Assembly: GCA_031292035.1 (NCBI GenBank)
Contig: JARLHX010000252.1
Coordinates: 1-64,000 of the forward strand
Origin: Negativicutes bacterium
GTDB taxonomy: Bacteria > Bacillota_C > Negativicutes > Sporomusales_B > JARLHX01
Direction of reading: 5' to 3'
Length of the DNA: 64,000 nucleotides
The notes under the pieces are model-generated. The model was not told the DNA's origin, ran no database searches, and saw only the letters and a program-made list of their open reading frames with translations. A program made the translations under genes and the position numbers. Every line of letters begins with the position of its first letter. The first letter of the stretch is position 1. Shown in pieces: positions 50,746 to 59,519 of the stretch.

Positions 50746-51738
50746 ATGCCGTTGGTTCATTTCAAACGCGGTGGATTTATTGAAAGCAGTCATCGGATCG
50801 AGGCGACGGCGGTGGACGCGGCCGGGAGGCTGATTTTAGCGGCTGAGCGGCCGGGGCTGCGCACCTTCTGGCGGTCAGGTGCCAAGCCCTTTCAGATCGC
50901 GCCGTTTGTCACTGGTGGCGGGCTTGAGCGATTCGGTCTCAGTGAGCGAGAGCTGGCGGTGATGGTGTCGTCCCACAGCGGGGACGGCTTTCATATCGAA
51001 TTGGTCACAGGAATTCTGGCCAAGCTGGGGCTAGGGCCGGAGTATCTGGCCTGCGTCGTCGCCCAGCCACTGGACAAGGACATCGCCCGAGAAATGTACA
51101 AAAAGGGTGAGCCATACAGCCCCCTGCACAACGACTGCTCAGGCAAACATTCCGCCATGCTGGGGCTGGCCCTCCTGAGAGGTGCGCCTCTTGACGGCTA
51201 TATTCGGCCTGAACATCCGGTGCAGGAGGAGATGCGGGCGGCGGTGGCCCGGGCGGCAGGCCTGGCGGTGGCGGACATGGAGGAAGGGGTCGATGGCTGC
51301 GGCGTGCCCACCTTTCGCATCCCGCTCTATAACATGGCTCTGGCCTATGCCCGCTTGAGCCGTCCTGAGGCTGGGCACTGGGGCGAAGGCCAGGCGGCGA
51401 TGGCCCGGATCCATGATGCCATGGGCCGCCACCCCGAATGCGTAGGCGGCAGGGGCCGGTTTGAGAGCGAGCTGATGGCTCTGACCGGCGGGCGGCTGAT
51501 CGCCAAGCTGGGGGCTGAAGCGTCGTTTTGCATCGCTTCCTGTGAGCGCGGCGAAGGCTTGGTCTTCAAAGTGGTCGACGGCGGTGGTAGGGCGCTGGAG
51601 CATTTCGGCGTTCGGTTGCTCCGCCGGCTGGAGTGGATCACGGCAGCAGAGGAAGCTACTCTGCTGGAGCGATTTTCGCCCATCATCTTAAACGACCACC
51701 GTCAGGTTGTCGGCACCGTGGAAGTTGACTGGGACTAA
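50746..51738 (+). CDS. L-asparaginase II family protein
   Basis: 330 residues resembling the asparaginase II (PF06089) family: FKRGGFIESSHRIEATAVDA at the start, LAVMVSSHSGDGFHIELVTG, HNDCSGKHSAMLGLA and GVDGCGVPTFRIPLYNMA. The Ser-His-Ser and Cys-Ser-Gly-Lys-His stretches form the serine-hydrolase-like active site. It should hydrolyse asparagine or a related amide to ammonia and acid. The start is taken as ATG 50746 with GGAAGG before it; ATG 50737 or TTG 50692 (after GTGGAGGAG) are possible. Confidence 0.85.
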   Translation: MPLVHFKRGGFIESSHRIEATAVDAAGRLILAAERPGLRTFWRSGAKPFQIAPFVTGGGLERFGLSERELAVMVSSHSGDGFHIELVTGILAKLGLGPEYLACVVAQPLDKDIAREMYKKGEPYSPLHNDCSGKHSAMLGLALLRGAPLDGYIRPEHPVQEEMRAAVARAAGLAVADMEEGVDGCGVPTFRIPLYNMALAYARLSRPEAGHWGEGQAAMARIHDAMGRHPECVGGRGRFESELMALTGGRLIAKLGAEASFCIASCERGEGLVFKVVDGGGRALEHFGVRLLRRLEWITAAEEATLLERFSPIILNDHRQVVGTVEVDWD

Positions 51739-51749
51739 TAGTGAAATGG

Positions 51750-51779
51750 AAAAACCGACCGCTTGCGGCCGGTTTTTTG
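51750..51779 (+). terminator. Rho-independent terminator
   Basis: AAAACCG-CCGC / GCGG-CCGGTTTT stem with T run, after the asparaginase gene. Confidence 0.75.
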
Positions 51780-51809
51780 TGCTTATTTATAAATGAGAAA
51801 GATAGCTGT

Positions 51810-52118
51810 TTATAGGGGGCGGGTGAGGCGCAGTTTATCCTGCTCTCTGGCATAATCGCGGTATTCCTCCGCCGTCTTCTCCTTCTCAACGGTTTCGAGC
51901 TCGACAACCTTGATAAGATCCTTGAGCTTATCGCGAAGAAGTGGGTGAAAACAGGCGGGAACATGATCCTGATAATATCGGTGCAGCGCGACGCACTCCC
52001 GGCAGCGGCCGTGCCATTCACATTTCACATTGGGACAGCTGCAGCGCAAGTTTTTCGGATCGCTGGCGATCTCTCTGTTTTTTAAAACCGATTCATAGTA
52101 TTCTTCTTTTGTTCGCAT
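51810..52118 (-). CDS. Conserved Cys-rich small protein (102 aa)
   Basis: Cysteines C26, C28, C33, C39, C42 and C56 with H36, H46 and H52 (RCSCPNVKCEWHGRCREC, ALHRYYQDHVPACF) form a likely zinc or Fe-S site, followed by a charged helix (IKVVELETVEKEKTAEEY). I have the impression of a conserved family in anaerobic Firmicutes but know no function. ATG after AGGAGGTTGGGCGTCCC on the minus strand. Stands alone, convergent with asparaginase. Confidence 0.65.
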   Translation of the reverse strand: MRTKEEYYESVLKNREIASDPKNLRCSCPNVKCEWHGRCRECVALHRYYQDHVPACFHPLLRDKLKDLIKVVELETVEKEKTAEEYRDYAREQDKLRLTRPL

Positions 52119-52325
52119 GGGACGCCCAACCTCCTCTTGGAATTTTTAGTTTATTATATCATAAAAGCTTCCCGGTCCGGCGCTGCTTTTACTGCCGGTG
52201 GAAGGGGGATTCTGCTCTCCCAAACATAATAATACAAGACAAAGAAAATTTTGAATATTAGGTGCAATATGGCAGGAGTCTGAAAGCAGGCAGCGAAATA
52301 AAAGGTATATAGCAGTAATATTTTA

Positions 52326-52337
52326 CTTGTATACAAG
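52326..52337. promoter_or_regulatory. Palindrome CTTGTATACAAG, likely GntR operator
   Basis: A perfect 12-base palindrome fitting the TNGTNNACNA-type operators of FadR-subfamily GntR regulators, 41 bases before the first codon of such a regulator. It suggests autoregulation and control of the ABC-transporter cluster that follows. Confidence 0.65.
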
Positions 52338-52377
52338 ATATGCGGCGGACAGAGACGGCGAAAAGGAGGAGCGGGCA

Positions 52378-53049
52378 TTGGCGATGACCGAACAGAACTT
52401 GCCGGCAGCGGAGCCGAAGGAATCGAGCCTGAAGGACAAGGCATACCGCATGATCCGGGAACAGATCGTCAGCTGCGCGCTGGCGCCGGGGAGCCTGATC
52501 AACGGCAAGGATCTGATCGCTCAGATCGGAGTGAGCGGCACCCCCATCCGCGAGGCCCTCAATCAGCTGGAACGGGAAAACCTGGTCCGTATCGTGCCCC
52601 AGCGAGGGGTATTCGTAGCCGAGCTCACCGTCAAGGTGGTCGAAGATCTCTGCGCAGCCAGGGAGGTGGTGGAACCTCACTTCGCCAAATTGGCGGCGGC
52701 TTCGGCCGATCTTGAGGCGCTGGCGGAGTACGAAGCCTTTCTTGTAGAGGTCCTTTCTTTTGATTCCGAGACAGTATTGCAAAAGGATATCCAATTTCAT
52801 CGGTTTGTCGCATCCTATTGCGGCAACGATTATCTTGTCCAGATGATGAACAATGTTTTTGCCCAGTATGAGCGGCTGCAGATTCTCTCCTGTCGGATGC
52901 CTGACCGGGTGGCGGCGGCGGCGGAGGAGCATCTGGCCATTGTGCGGGCCATGCAGGAGCGCAGCGGTGACAAGGCAGCAGAGGCCATGCGGATTCATCT
53001 GGCCCATTCGCGGATCGCGGCTTTTTCGAAGGAACCTAGGAGCGAGTGA
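52378..53049 (+). CDS. GntR/FadR-family transcriptional regulator
   Basis: 223 residues from TTG 52378 (AAGGAGGA eight bases before); ATG 52384 is an alternative. Winged helix LKDKAYRMIREQIVSCALAP, GVSGTPIREALNQLERENLV; FCD ligand domain with the metal-type residues D and H in KDIQFHRFVA, H in EEHLAIVRAM and H in RIHLAHS. It probably binds CTTGTATACAAG upstream. First gene of the sugar ABC-transporter cluster; similar to but distinct from the second GntR at 57876. Confidence 0.92.
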   Translation: MAMTEQNLPAAEPKESSLKDKAYRMIREQIVSCALAPGSLINGKDLIAQIGVSGTPIREALNQLERENLVRIVPQRGVFVAELTVKVVEDLCAAREVVEPHFAKLAAASADLEALAEYEAFLVEVLSFDSETVLQKDIQFHRFVASYCGNDYLVQMMNNVFAQYERLQILSCRMPDRVAAAAEEHLAIVRAMQERSGDKAAEAMRIHLAHSRIAAFSKEPRSE

Positions 53050-53134
53050 GGTCGGCTGGTTTGAATTCACTCATTTTAACAACAGGGGGGATGCAGAGAA
53101 AAGGGTTCCTGGACAAAAAAAGAGGAGAGTGTTT

Positions 53135-54139
53135 ATGAAAAAACTAGTAGCGATTTTTTTGGCATTACTGCTTAGCGCCTTCGCGCTGTTCGCCCTTGCG
53201 GGATGCGGCAGCAGTAACCAGCCAGCCCAGACAGCGAAAAAAACGGTGGTCGGTTTCTCCCAGGTAGGCGCAGAAAACGAGTGGCGGGTCGCGATGTCCA
53301 GACTGATGAAAGAAAAATTCGCAGCACAATCCGACATGGAACTACTATTCTCCGACGGACAGGGCAATCAGGCAAACCAGCTCAAAGCAGTTCGGACTTT
53401 TATTCAGCAAAAAGTGGACTTTATTGTTTTAGCACCGGTAGTTACGACCGGTTGGGACGGTGTCCTGCAGGAAGCGAAAGAAGCGAAAATCCCGGTTATC
53501 GTCATCAACCGCTCCCTGACAACCAGTGTTGGCAACGCCAATGACTTCATCGTCACCTTTATCGGCCCGGACAATATGGATGCCGGCAGACACGCCGCCA
53601 AATTCCTGGTCGAGAAATTCAAGGATGCTCCAGGGCCGATCAATGTGGCTCAGCTTGAAGGTACGGTAGGTGCTTCTTCGGCGGTGGAAAGAAAAGCCGG
53701 GTTCGAAGAAATCATCAAAGGCCAGACCAAACTGAAGATTGTCAAGTCGCAATCAGGCGACTATACCAGAGCCAAAGGCAAAGAGGTTATGGAAGCCTTC
53801 CTGAAGTCGGCCAAAGCCGAGGGCCTGAAAATCGACGCCGTGTTTTCCCAGTCTGACGATATGGGCATCGGCGCCATCCAGGCCATCGAAGAAGCCGGTC
53901 TGAAACCCGGAAAAGACATTACCATGATTTCGATCGACGGCGTCAAGGGTGCGTTCGAGGCGATGATCGCCGGCAAACAGGCCGCCACGGTTGAGAATCC
54001 GGTAGATTATGCTCCGACCCTGATCAAAGTGATCAAAGACTACCAAGCGAAAAAAGAGATTCCTAAATGGGTAAAACTCGAAAACAAGGTGTATCCTGCT
54101 GAAGTGGCCGCGAAAGAAATGCCCAATCGCGTTTACTAA
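53135..54139 (+). CDS. Sugar ABC transporter substrate-binding lipoprotein
   Basis: 334 residues; lipoprotein signal with lipobox LAGC (C24). The mature part is a LacI-like periplasmic binding fold (TVVGFSQVGAENEWRVAMS, VDFIVLAPVVTTGWDGVLQE, VFSQSDDMGIGAIQAIEEAG). The phrase GFSQVGAENEWR is typical of the YtfQ (galactofuranose-type) subgroup. It binds a sugar outside the inner membrane for the permeases encoded downstream. AGAGGAGAG before the ATG. Confidence 0.9.
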   Translation: MKKLVAIFLALLLSAFALFALAGCGSSNQPAQTAKKTVVGFSQVGAENEWRVAMSRLMKEKFAAQSDMELLFSDGQGNQANQLKAVRTFIQQKVDFIVLAPVVTTGWDGVLQEAKEAKIPVIVINRSLTTSVGNANDFIVTFIGPDNMDAGRHAAKFLVEKFKDAPGPINVAQLEGTVGASSAVERKAGFEEIIKGQTKLKIVKSQSGDYTRAKGKEVMEAFLKSAKAEGLKIDAVFSQSDDMGIGAIQAIEEAGLKPGKDITMISIDGVKGAFEAMIAGKQAATVENPVDYAPTLIKVIKDYQAKKEIPKWVKLENKVYPAEVAAKEMPNRVY

Positions 54140-54271
54140 TCCGGATCGCCAGGTGACGTAAAGCCATTCCGCTTTCTTTTGGCTAGAGAAAGGATCAGGG
54201 GCGCCAAAGACGGCGCTCCTGATGACGGAATGGTCTTCTTTCTAACAAGAAGCGGGGGTGTGAACAAAGCC

Positions 54272-55789
54272 ATGGAGGCAGAGAACGTACTCGTAAAAAT
54301 GGTAGGAATCTGCAAAGAGTTCCCAGGGGTAAAAGCCCTCTCCAACGTCAATTTTGAGCTTCGGCGCGGCGAAATCCATGCTGTCTGCGGGGAAAATGGC
54401 GCCGGCAAGTCGACCCTGATCAAGGTGCTGACCGGGGTAGAGCATCATGATACCGGGGAAATTTATCTTGAAGGCCAGCATATTGTGCCCAAGTCGCCGA
54501 TGGACGCTCAGTCCATGGGCATCAGCACGGTGTACCAGGAAATCAACCTATGCCCTAATCTTTCGGTTGCTGAAAACATCTTTATCGGCCGTGAGCCTGT
54601 TAAAAATGGCAAAATCGACTGGGCCGAGGTATACCGCCGGTCCGAGATGGCGCTGGCCAAGCTGAATATCCGCCTGGACGTCACCGGCCGCCTGGACGAA
54701 TACTCGGTGGCCATCCAGCAGATGGTGGCCATTGCCAGGGCTCTCGATATTTCCGCCAAGGTGCTCATCCTCGATGAACCGACCTCCAGCCTGGACAAAA
54801 ACGAGGTGGCCAACCTCTTTGCCGTCATGCGCAAACTCAAAGCGCAGGGGATGGGCATTATCTTTATTTCTCACTTTTTGGAGCAGGTCTATGATATCAC
54901 CGACCGGATCACAGTGCTTCGCAACGGCCATTTGATCGGCGAATTCGAGACCAGCAAACTGGACCGGCTGCAGCTTGTGGCCAAAATGATCGGCAAGGAG
55001 CTGGCCGAGTTTGAAAAGGCCATCAAGGCCAGCGACTCGGACCCGTCCTGCGTGCGGGAGGTAGCCTACTACAAAGCAACTGGACTCGGACGCCATGGGA
55101 CCATCAGTCCCTTCGACATCGAGCTGCACAAGGGCGAGGTCATGGGCCTGGCAGGTCTCTTAGGGTCGGGACGCACCGAGACCGCCCGGGTCATTTTCGG
55201 CATCGACACCGCCAGCAGCGGTGAAGTATTTATTGACAACAAGAAAATCAAAGTCAATTCGCCGGTGGACACCATCCGTCTGGGGATGGGGTTTTGCCCC
55301 GAAAACCGGAAAACCGAAGGCATCATCGCCGCCCTGACCGTCAGGGAGAATATCGCCCTCGGTCTACAGGGGAAAATGGGGATGGGCAAATATCTTTCCT
55401 ATGAAAAACAGGTCGAACTGGCCGAAAAATACATCAAGCTGCTCAATATCAGCACCCCGAGCACCGAGCAGCTGGTCGGCAACCTGAGCGGCGGCAACCA
55501 GCAAAAGGTGCTGCTCGCCCGCTGGCTGGCCACCGATCCCGAGCTCCTCATTCTCGACGAGCCCACCCGCGGCATTGATATCGGCGCCAAGGCCGAGGTC
55601 CAGAAACTGGTGCTGGAGCTGGCCGGGCAGGGAAAAGCGGTGCTGTTTATTTCCTCTGAGCTTGAGGAAATGGTACGCTGCTGCTGCCGGATGGCGGTTT
55701 ACCGCGACAAGCAGCAAATCGCCGAACTGTCCGGGGATGAAATCACCGAAATGAATGTCATGCAAACCATCGCAGGGGAGGTCGGGTAA
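54272..55789 (+). CDS. Sugar ABC transporter ATP-binding protein (two ABC domains)
   Basis: About 505 residues, RbsA/YtfR type. First ABC domain: Walker A GENGAGKST, degenerate signature VAIQQMVAIARAL, Walker B VLILDEPTS. Second domain: modified Walker A GLLGSGRTE, signature LSGGNQQKVLLARWL, Walker B LLILDEPTRG. One site is therefore consensus and one degenerate, as usual in this family. ATG 54272 and GTG 54260 are both plausible starts. The stop overlaps the next start (TAATG), so it is translationally coupled to the permease. Confidence 0.92.
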   Translation: MEAENVLVKMVGICKEFPGVKALSNVNFELRRGEIHAVCGENGAGKSTLIKVLTGVEHHDTGEIYLEGQHIVPKSPMDAQSMGISTVYQEINLCPNLSVAENIFIGREPVKNGKIDWAEVYRRSEMALAKLNIRLDVTGRLDEYSVAIQQMVAIARALDISAKVLILDEPTSSLDKNEVANLFAVMRKLKAQGMGIIFISHFLEQVYDITDRITVLRNGHLIGEFETSKLDRLQLVAKMIGKELAEFEKAIKASDSDPSCVREVAYYKATGLGRHGTISPFDIELHKGEVMGLAGLLGSGRTETARVIFGIDTASSGEVFIDNKKIKVNSPVDTIRLGMGFCPENRKTEGIIAALTVRENIALGLQGKMGMGKYLSYEKQVELAEKYIKLLNISTPSTEQLVGNLSGGNQQKVLLARWLATDPELLILDEPTRGIDIGAKAEVQKLVLELAGQGKAVLFISSELEEMVRCCCRMAVYRDKQQIAELSGDEITEMNVMQTIAGEVG

Positions 55790-56859
55790 TGGGAGACAAG
55801 AACAAACTGAAGAAAAGGCTGATCGATTATCAGATGTTCTGGCCGCTGTTTGCCTTGACCGTACTCTTGGTATTCAATTTCTTTTTCATCAAAGATTTTT
55901 TTGCGATTGAGATTATCGACGGGCATCTCTACGGAAGCCTGATCGACATCCTCAACCGGGCTACGCCGCTGATGTTCATGGCCATCGGGATGACCCTGGT
56001 CATCGCCACAGGCGGTATCGACATCTCGGTCGGGTCGGTGCTGGCGATATCAGGTGCCGTGGTTTCGATCATGATCGGCGGCGATATGGTATTTGTCGAC
56101 GGGCAACAGCAGTATGTATCCCATTATCCGATGGCAGTCGCTCTGCTGGCGGCGCTCTTAGTCGCTGTCGTCTGCGGGATATGGAACGGCCTCCTGGTCG
56201 CCAAACTCGGCATCCAGGCCATGGTGGCCAGCCTCATCCTGCTGGTGGCTGGTCGGGGTATCGCCCAGCTGATTACCGACGGCAATGTTGTGACCATTTA
56301 TTACAAGCCCTTTTTCTATATCGGCTCAGGCTTTTTGATGGGTCTGCCCTTTTCCATCTACCTGGTGGCGGCCTTTCTGCTGCTGATCTTGTGGCTGGTA
56401 AAAAAGACCGCTTTCGGCCTGTTTGTCGAATCGATCGGTTCTAACGTGGTTTCGAGCCGCTTCTCCGGGCTGAACGTCCAGCGGATGGTGTGGGCCTGCT
56501 ACGCCATCAGCGGCCTGTGCGCCGGGATTGCCGGCCTGATCATCGCCTCAGAGGTCAAATCGGCAGACTCGAACAACGCCGGGATGTTTATTGAACTGGA
56601 CGCCATACTGTCAGTCGTCTTAGGCGGAAACTCGATGGCCGGCGGCCGCTTCTCGGTTATGGGCAGCGTCCTGGGGGCACTGATTGTTCAGTCGCTGACG
56701 ACGACCATCTACGCCATCGGCGTTCCGCCGGAAGTAACGATGGTCGTGAAAGCCCTGGTAGTTGTCGCGATCTATCTCATCCAGTCCCAGGCCGTCAAAA
56801 GCAAAATCAAACCGCAAGCTGCCCCGCCGACCCTGCATAGCAAGGAGGCACAGGCATGA
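55789..56859 (+). CDS. Sugar ABC transporter permease 1 (YtfT-like)
   Basis: 356 residues, about nine or ten membrane helices of the RbsC family: AIGMTLVIATGGIDISVGSV, GIQAMVASLILLVAGRG, AGLIIASEVKSADSNNAGM, VVLGGNSMAGGRF. Inner-membrane half of the sugar channel; coupled by overlap to the ATPase gene before and the second permease after (ATGA overlap at 56856-56859). Confidence 0.92.
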   Translation: MGDKNKLKKRLIDYQMFWPLFALTVLLVFNFFFIKDFFAIEIIDGHLYGSLIDILNRATPLMFMAIGMTLVIATGGIDISVGSVLAISGAVVSIMIGGDMVFVDGQQQYVSHYPMAVALLAALLVAVVCGIWNGLLVAKLGIQAMVASLILLVAGRGIAQLITDGNVVTIYYKPFFYIGSGFLMGLPFSIYLVAAFLLLILWLVKKTAFGLFVESIGSNVVSSRFSGLNVQRMVWACYAISGLCAGIAGLIIASEVKSADSNNAGMFIELDAILSVVLGGNSMAGGRFSVMGSVLGALIVQSLTTTIYAIGVPPEVTMVVKALVVVAIYLIQSQAVKSKIKPQAAPPTLHSKEAQA

Positions 56860-57854
56860 AGAAGTTCAAGATCAACACCAATTTCATCCCACTGATCATT
56901 ACCATTTGCCTCTTTTTAGGACTCTTTGGCATCGGATCGGTCGTTTACCGGGGCTTCTTTTCCCTCCAGGTGGTATTGAACCTCCTGATCGATAATGCTT
57001 TTTTGATTATTGTCGCCCTTGGTGAGACCATGATCATGATTATGGGGGGAATCGACCTGTCGGTGGGGGCCTTGATCGCCCTGTCGACAATGATCGTCGG
57101 TTTCTCGATGACCAATCTCGGTTGGCCGCCGGCCCTCGCCATCTTAGCGGTGCTGGTTTTCTGTTCGTTCTTCGGTTTTTTGCAGGGGTATTTGATTACT
57201 TATCGCAAATTTCAGCCGTTTATCGCCACCCTGTGCGGCATGTTTGTTGCCCGGGGCCTGAGCTTTATCATCAATCAGGATACCATCCCGATTAAAGATC
57301 CGTTTTTCGTCACAGTGGCGACCACCCGGCTAAAGCTGATGGACGGGGCGGCGATTTCGGTCACGGTGGTGATCGCCTTTGTTGTCCTTGCTGCCTATAT
57401 CTATATGTGCCACTACACCAAATTCGGCCGTACCATCTATGCCATCGGCGGCAATGAGCAGTCGGCGCGGCTGATGGGTCTGCCTGTCGACCGCACCAAA
57501 GTGCTGGCCTACACCCTCAGCGGCTTCACTTCCGGCATCGGCGGCATTGTCTTTTGCTTCTACATGCTTTCGGCCTTCGGATTGCACGCCGTGGCCCTGG
57601 AAATGGACGCCATCGCCGCAGCCGTTATCGGCGGCACGCTGATGACCGGCGGGGTCGGGATGGTGGTCGGTACGGTGTTCGGAGTGCTGATCGAGGGGAT
57701 TGTTCAGACCATTATTACATTCCAGGGGACCCTCAACTCCTGGTGGACGCGGATTGCCATCGCCTTTTTGCTGCTGGCCTTTATTGTGGTTCAGCGGATA
57801 CTTGTCATCCGCCGCGAGTCGAAAAAGCGAATCCGGCCGGTGGAATTTATTTAG
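56856..57854 (+). CDS. Sugar ABC transporter permease 2 (YjfF-like)
   Basis: 332 residues, RbsC family: ALGETMIMIMGGIDLSVGAL, FIATLCGMFVARGLSFIINQ, AIGGNEQSARLMGLPVDRTK, AVIGGTLMTGGVGMVVGTVF. The two-permease arrangement with YtfQ-like binding protein is characteristic of the galactofuranose-type system (ytfQRT-yjfF); other furanose or pentose ligands are possible. Confidence 0.92.
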   Translation: MKKFKINTNFIPLIITICLFLGLFGIGSVVYRGFFSLQVVLNLLIDNAFLIIVALGETMIMIMGGIDLSVGALIALSTMIVGFSMTNLGWPPALAILAVLVFCSFFGFLQGYLITYRKFQPFIATLCGMFVARGLSFIINQDTIPIKDPFFVTVATTRLKLMDGAAISVTVVIAFVVLAAYIYMCHYTKFGRTIYAIGGNEQSARLMGLPVDRTKVLAYTLSGFTSGIGGIVFCFYMLSAFGLHAVALEMDAIAAAVIGGTLMTGGVGMVVGTVFGVLIEGIVQTIITFQGTLNSWWTRIAIAFLLLAFIVVQRILVIRRESKKRIRPVEFI

Positions 57855-57875
57855 AAGTGTAAATGGGGTTGCGAC

Positions 57876-58514
57876 ATGAATTCGATGAAGAAGAATCCTC
57901 AGGCCACCAGTCTGAAGGAAAAAGCCTATAGTGTGATCAAGGAAGACATCATCTGCTGCAAATATCCGCCTGGCAGCGTGCTCAGTGAAAAGGAGCTGGT
58001 AGAGCGGCTCGGCATCAGCCGGACACCCATCCGCGAAGCTCTCAATCGAATGGAGCAGGAGGGTCTGGTCAAAATCGTCCCCCAGCGCGGCGTATTTGTC
58101 GCCGACGTCACATTGAAGACGACGCTGGAACTCTATCAGGTCCGCGAACTCTTGGAGCCGTTCATCGTTCGCCTGGCGACGCCGCTGGCCGCAGCCGAGC
58201 GTCTGGGAGAGTTTCAGACCGCCTTCGCCGCTCAGGTGGAGAGTACTGCCAAGGAAGAAATCATTGCCCTTGACCATCGCTTTCACTTTTATCTCGCCGA
58301 ATCTTGCGGCAACGCCTTTTTAGCCCAGCTGATGGCCAACATCCGCACCCAGATCGACCGGACCCGCGTCACGTCCAGCCGCGACTGGCAAAGCGTCAAG
58401 CTGGGGGTAGCCGAGCATCTCGATATTATCGCCGCCCTTTTGGCGCGTGATGAGGAGAAGGCGTCCCAGGCCATGTACAGCCATATCGTCCGTTCACGCC
58501 AGGCGGCGTTTTGA
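57876..58514 (+). CDS. GntR/FadR-family transcriptional regulator, second copy
   Basis: 212 residues, 21 bases after the permease gene. Winged helix SLKEKAYSVIKEDIICCKYP, GISRTPIREALNRMEQEGLV; FCD domain with D and H in ALDHRFHFYLAE, H in AEHLDIIAAL and H in MYSHIVRSRQ. It is clearly related to the regulator at 52378 (both share KIVPQRGVFVA-type wing) and may respond to a different intermediate of the same pathway. Confidence 0.92.
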   Translation: MNSMKKNPQATSLKEKAYSVIKEDIICCKYPPGSVLSEKELVERLGISRTPIREALNRMEQEGLVKIVPQRGVFVADVTLKTTLELYQVRELLEPFIVRLATPLAAAERLGEFQTAFAAQVESTAKEEIIALDHRFHFYLAESCGNAFLAQLMANIRTQIDRTRVTSSRDWQSVKLGVAEHLDIIAALLARDEEKASQAMYSHIVRSRQAAF

Positions 58515-58594
58515 CAATCACCAGCCATGCAGGTAAAGACACTGGGAACGCCCGGGCCTTACCCTGTAAAATATAACAACAGGAGGAAATCAAG

Positions 58595-59479
58595 ATGAAG
58601 AAAATCGGATTTATTGGACTCGGCACCATGGGGCTGCCAATGGTAAAGAATTTGTTGAAAGCAGGGTATGACCTCACGGTCTACAACCGGACAAAAGATA
58701 AGACCAAGGGACTTGACGGAGTCAAGGTAATGTCCTCCCCGGCCGAGGTGGCCAAAGCCGGCTGCGAGGTTATTTTCACCATGCTGACAGCCGACAAGGC
58801 GGTAGAAGCGGTAGTCTTCGGCCCCGGCGGCCTGATCGAAGGCGTCTCAGCCGGCCAGATCGTCGTCGACGCCAGCACCATCTCGCCCACCACCAGCCTC
58901 AAAGTCGCCGAAGCCCTTACCAAACTCGGCGCCAAGGTGCTGGATGCTCCGGTAACCGGCAGCGAACCCCAGGCCATCGAAGGCCAGATCTTTTTCATCG
59001 TCGGCGGCGACGCGGCGGTGTATGAACAGTGTCTGCCCCTTTTCAACACCATGGGCAAAGGCTCCATCCACATGGGCGCGAACGGCGCCGGTTCCTATAC
59101 CAAGCTGGCCAACAACATGATGGCCTTCATCAACCTCTTAGGCTATGTCGAAGCCACCGTCTTTGCCGCCAAAGCCGGCATTGATCTGGAGAAGTTCGTC
59201 CATGTCGTCTCCAACGGCGGTGCCCGCAGCGGCCAGTGCGACCAAAAGTCGCCCAAGATCCTGAGCGGCGATTTCCATCCCAATTTTGCCGCCGCCCTGA
59301 TGTACAAAGACCTGGGCCTGGCCGGCGATGTGGCCAAAGAAATGAATATCCCGCTGCCGACACTTGCCATCGCCAAGGAAATGCTGCAGATGACCATCGC
59401 CAAAGGCTGGGGAAAAGAAGACGTCTGCGCCGTGGTCAAATGCTATGAAGACTGGACCAAAACCCCGGTGCGCAAATAG
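58595..59479 (+). CDS. Beta-hydroxyacid dehydrogenase (tartronate-semialdehyde-reductase / threonate-dehydrogenase type)
   Basis: 294 residues. N-terminal NAD(P) motif GFIGLGTMGLPMVKNLLKAG, substrate motif DAPVTGSEPQAIEGQ, catalytic lysine in GAGSYTKLANN (about 171-173). The family oxidises or reduces 3-hydroxy acids such as 3-hydroxyisobutyrate, D-glycerate/tartronate semialdehyde or L-threonate. Within this sugar-transport cluster a sugar acid is the likeliest substrate. AGGAGG before the ATG. Confidence 0.9.
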   Translation: MKKIGFIGLGTMGLPMVKNLLKAGYDLTVYNRTKDKTKGLDGVKVMSSPAEVAKAGCEVIFTMLTADKAVEAVVFGPGGLIEGVSAGQIVVDASTISPTTSLKVAEALTKLGAKVLDAPVTGSEPQAIEGQIFFIVGGDAAVYEQCLPLFNTMGKGSIHMGANGAGSYTKLANNMMAFINLLGYVEATVFAAKAGIDLEKFVHVVSNGGARSGQCDQKSPKILSGDFHPNFAAALMYKDLGLAGDVAKEMNIPLPTLAIAKEMLQMTIAKGWGKEDVCAVVKCYEDWTKTPVRK

Positions 59480-59519
59480 GCTTGGTCCACTGTGCGAATA
59501 ATCTTGTTCGAGGTGAAAT

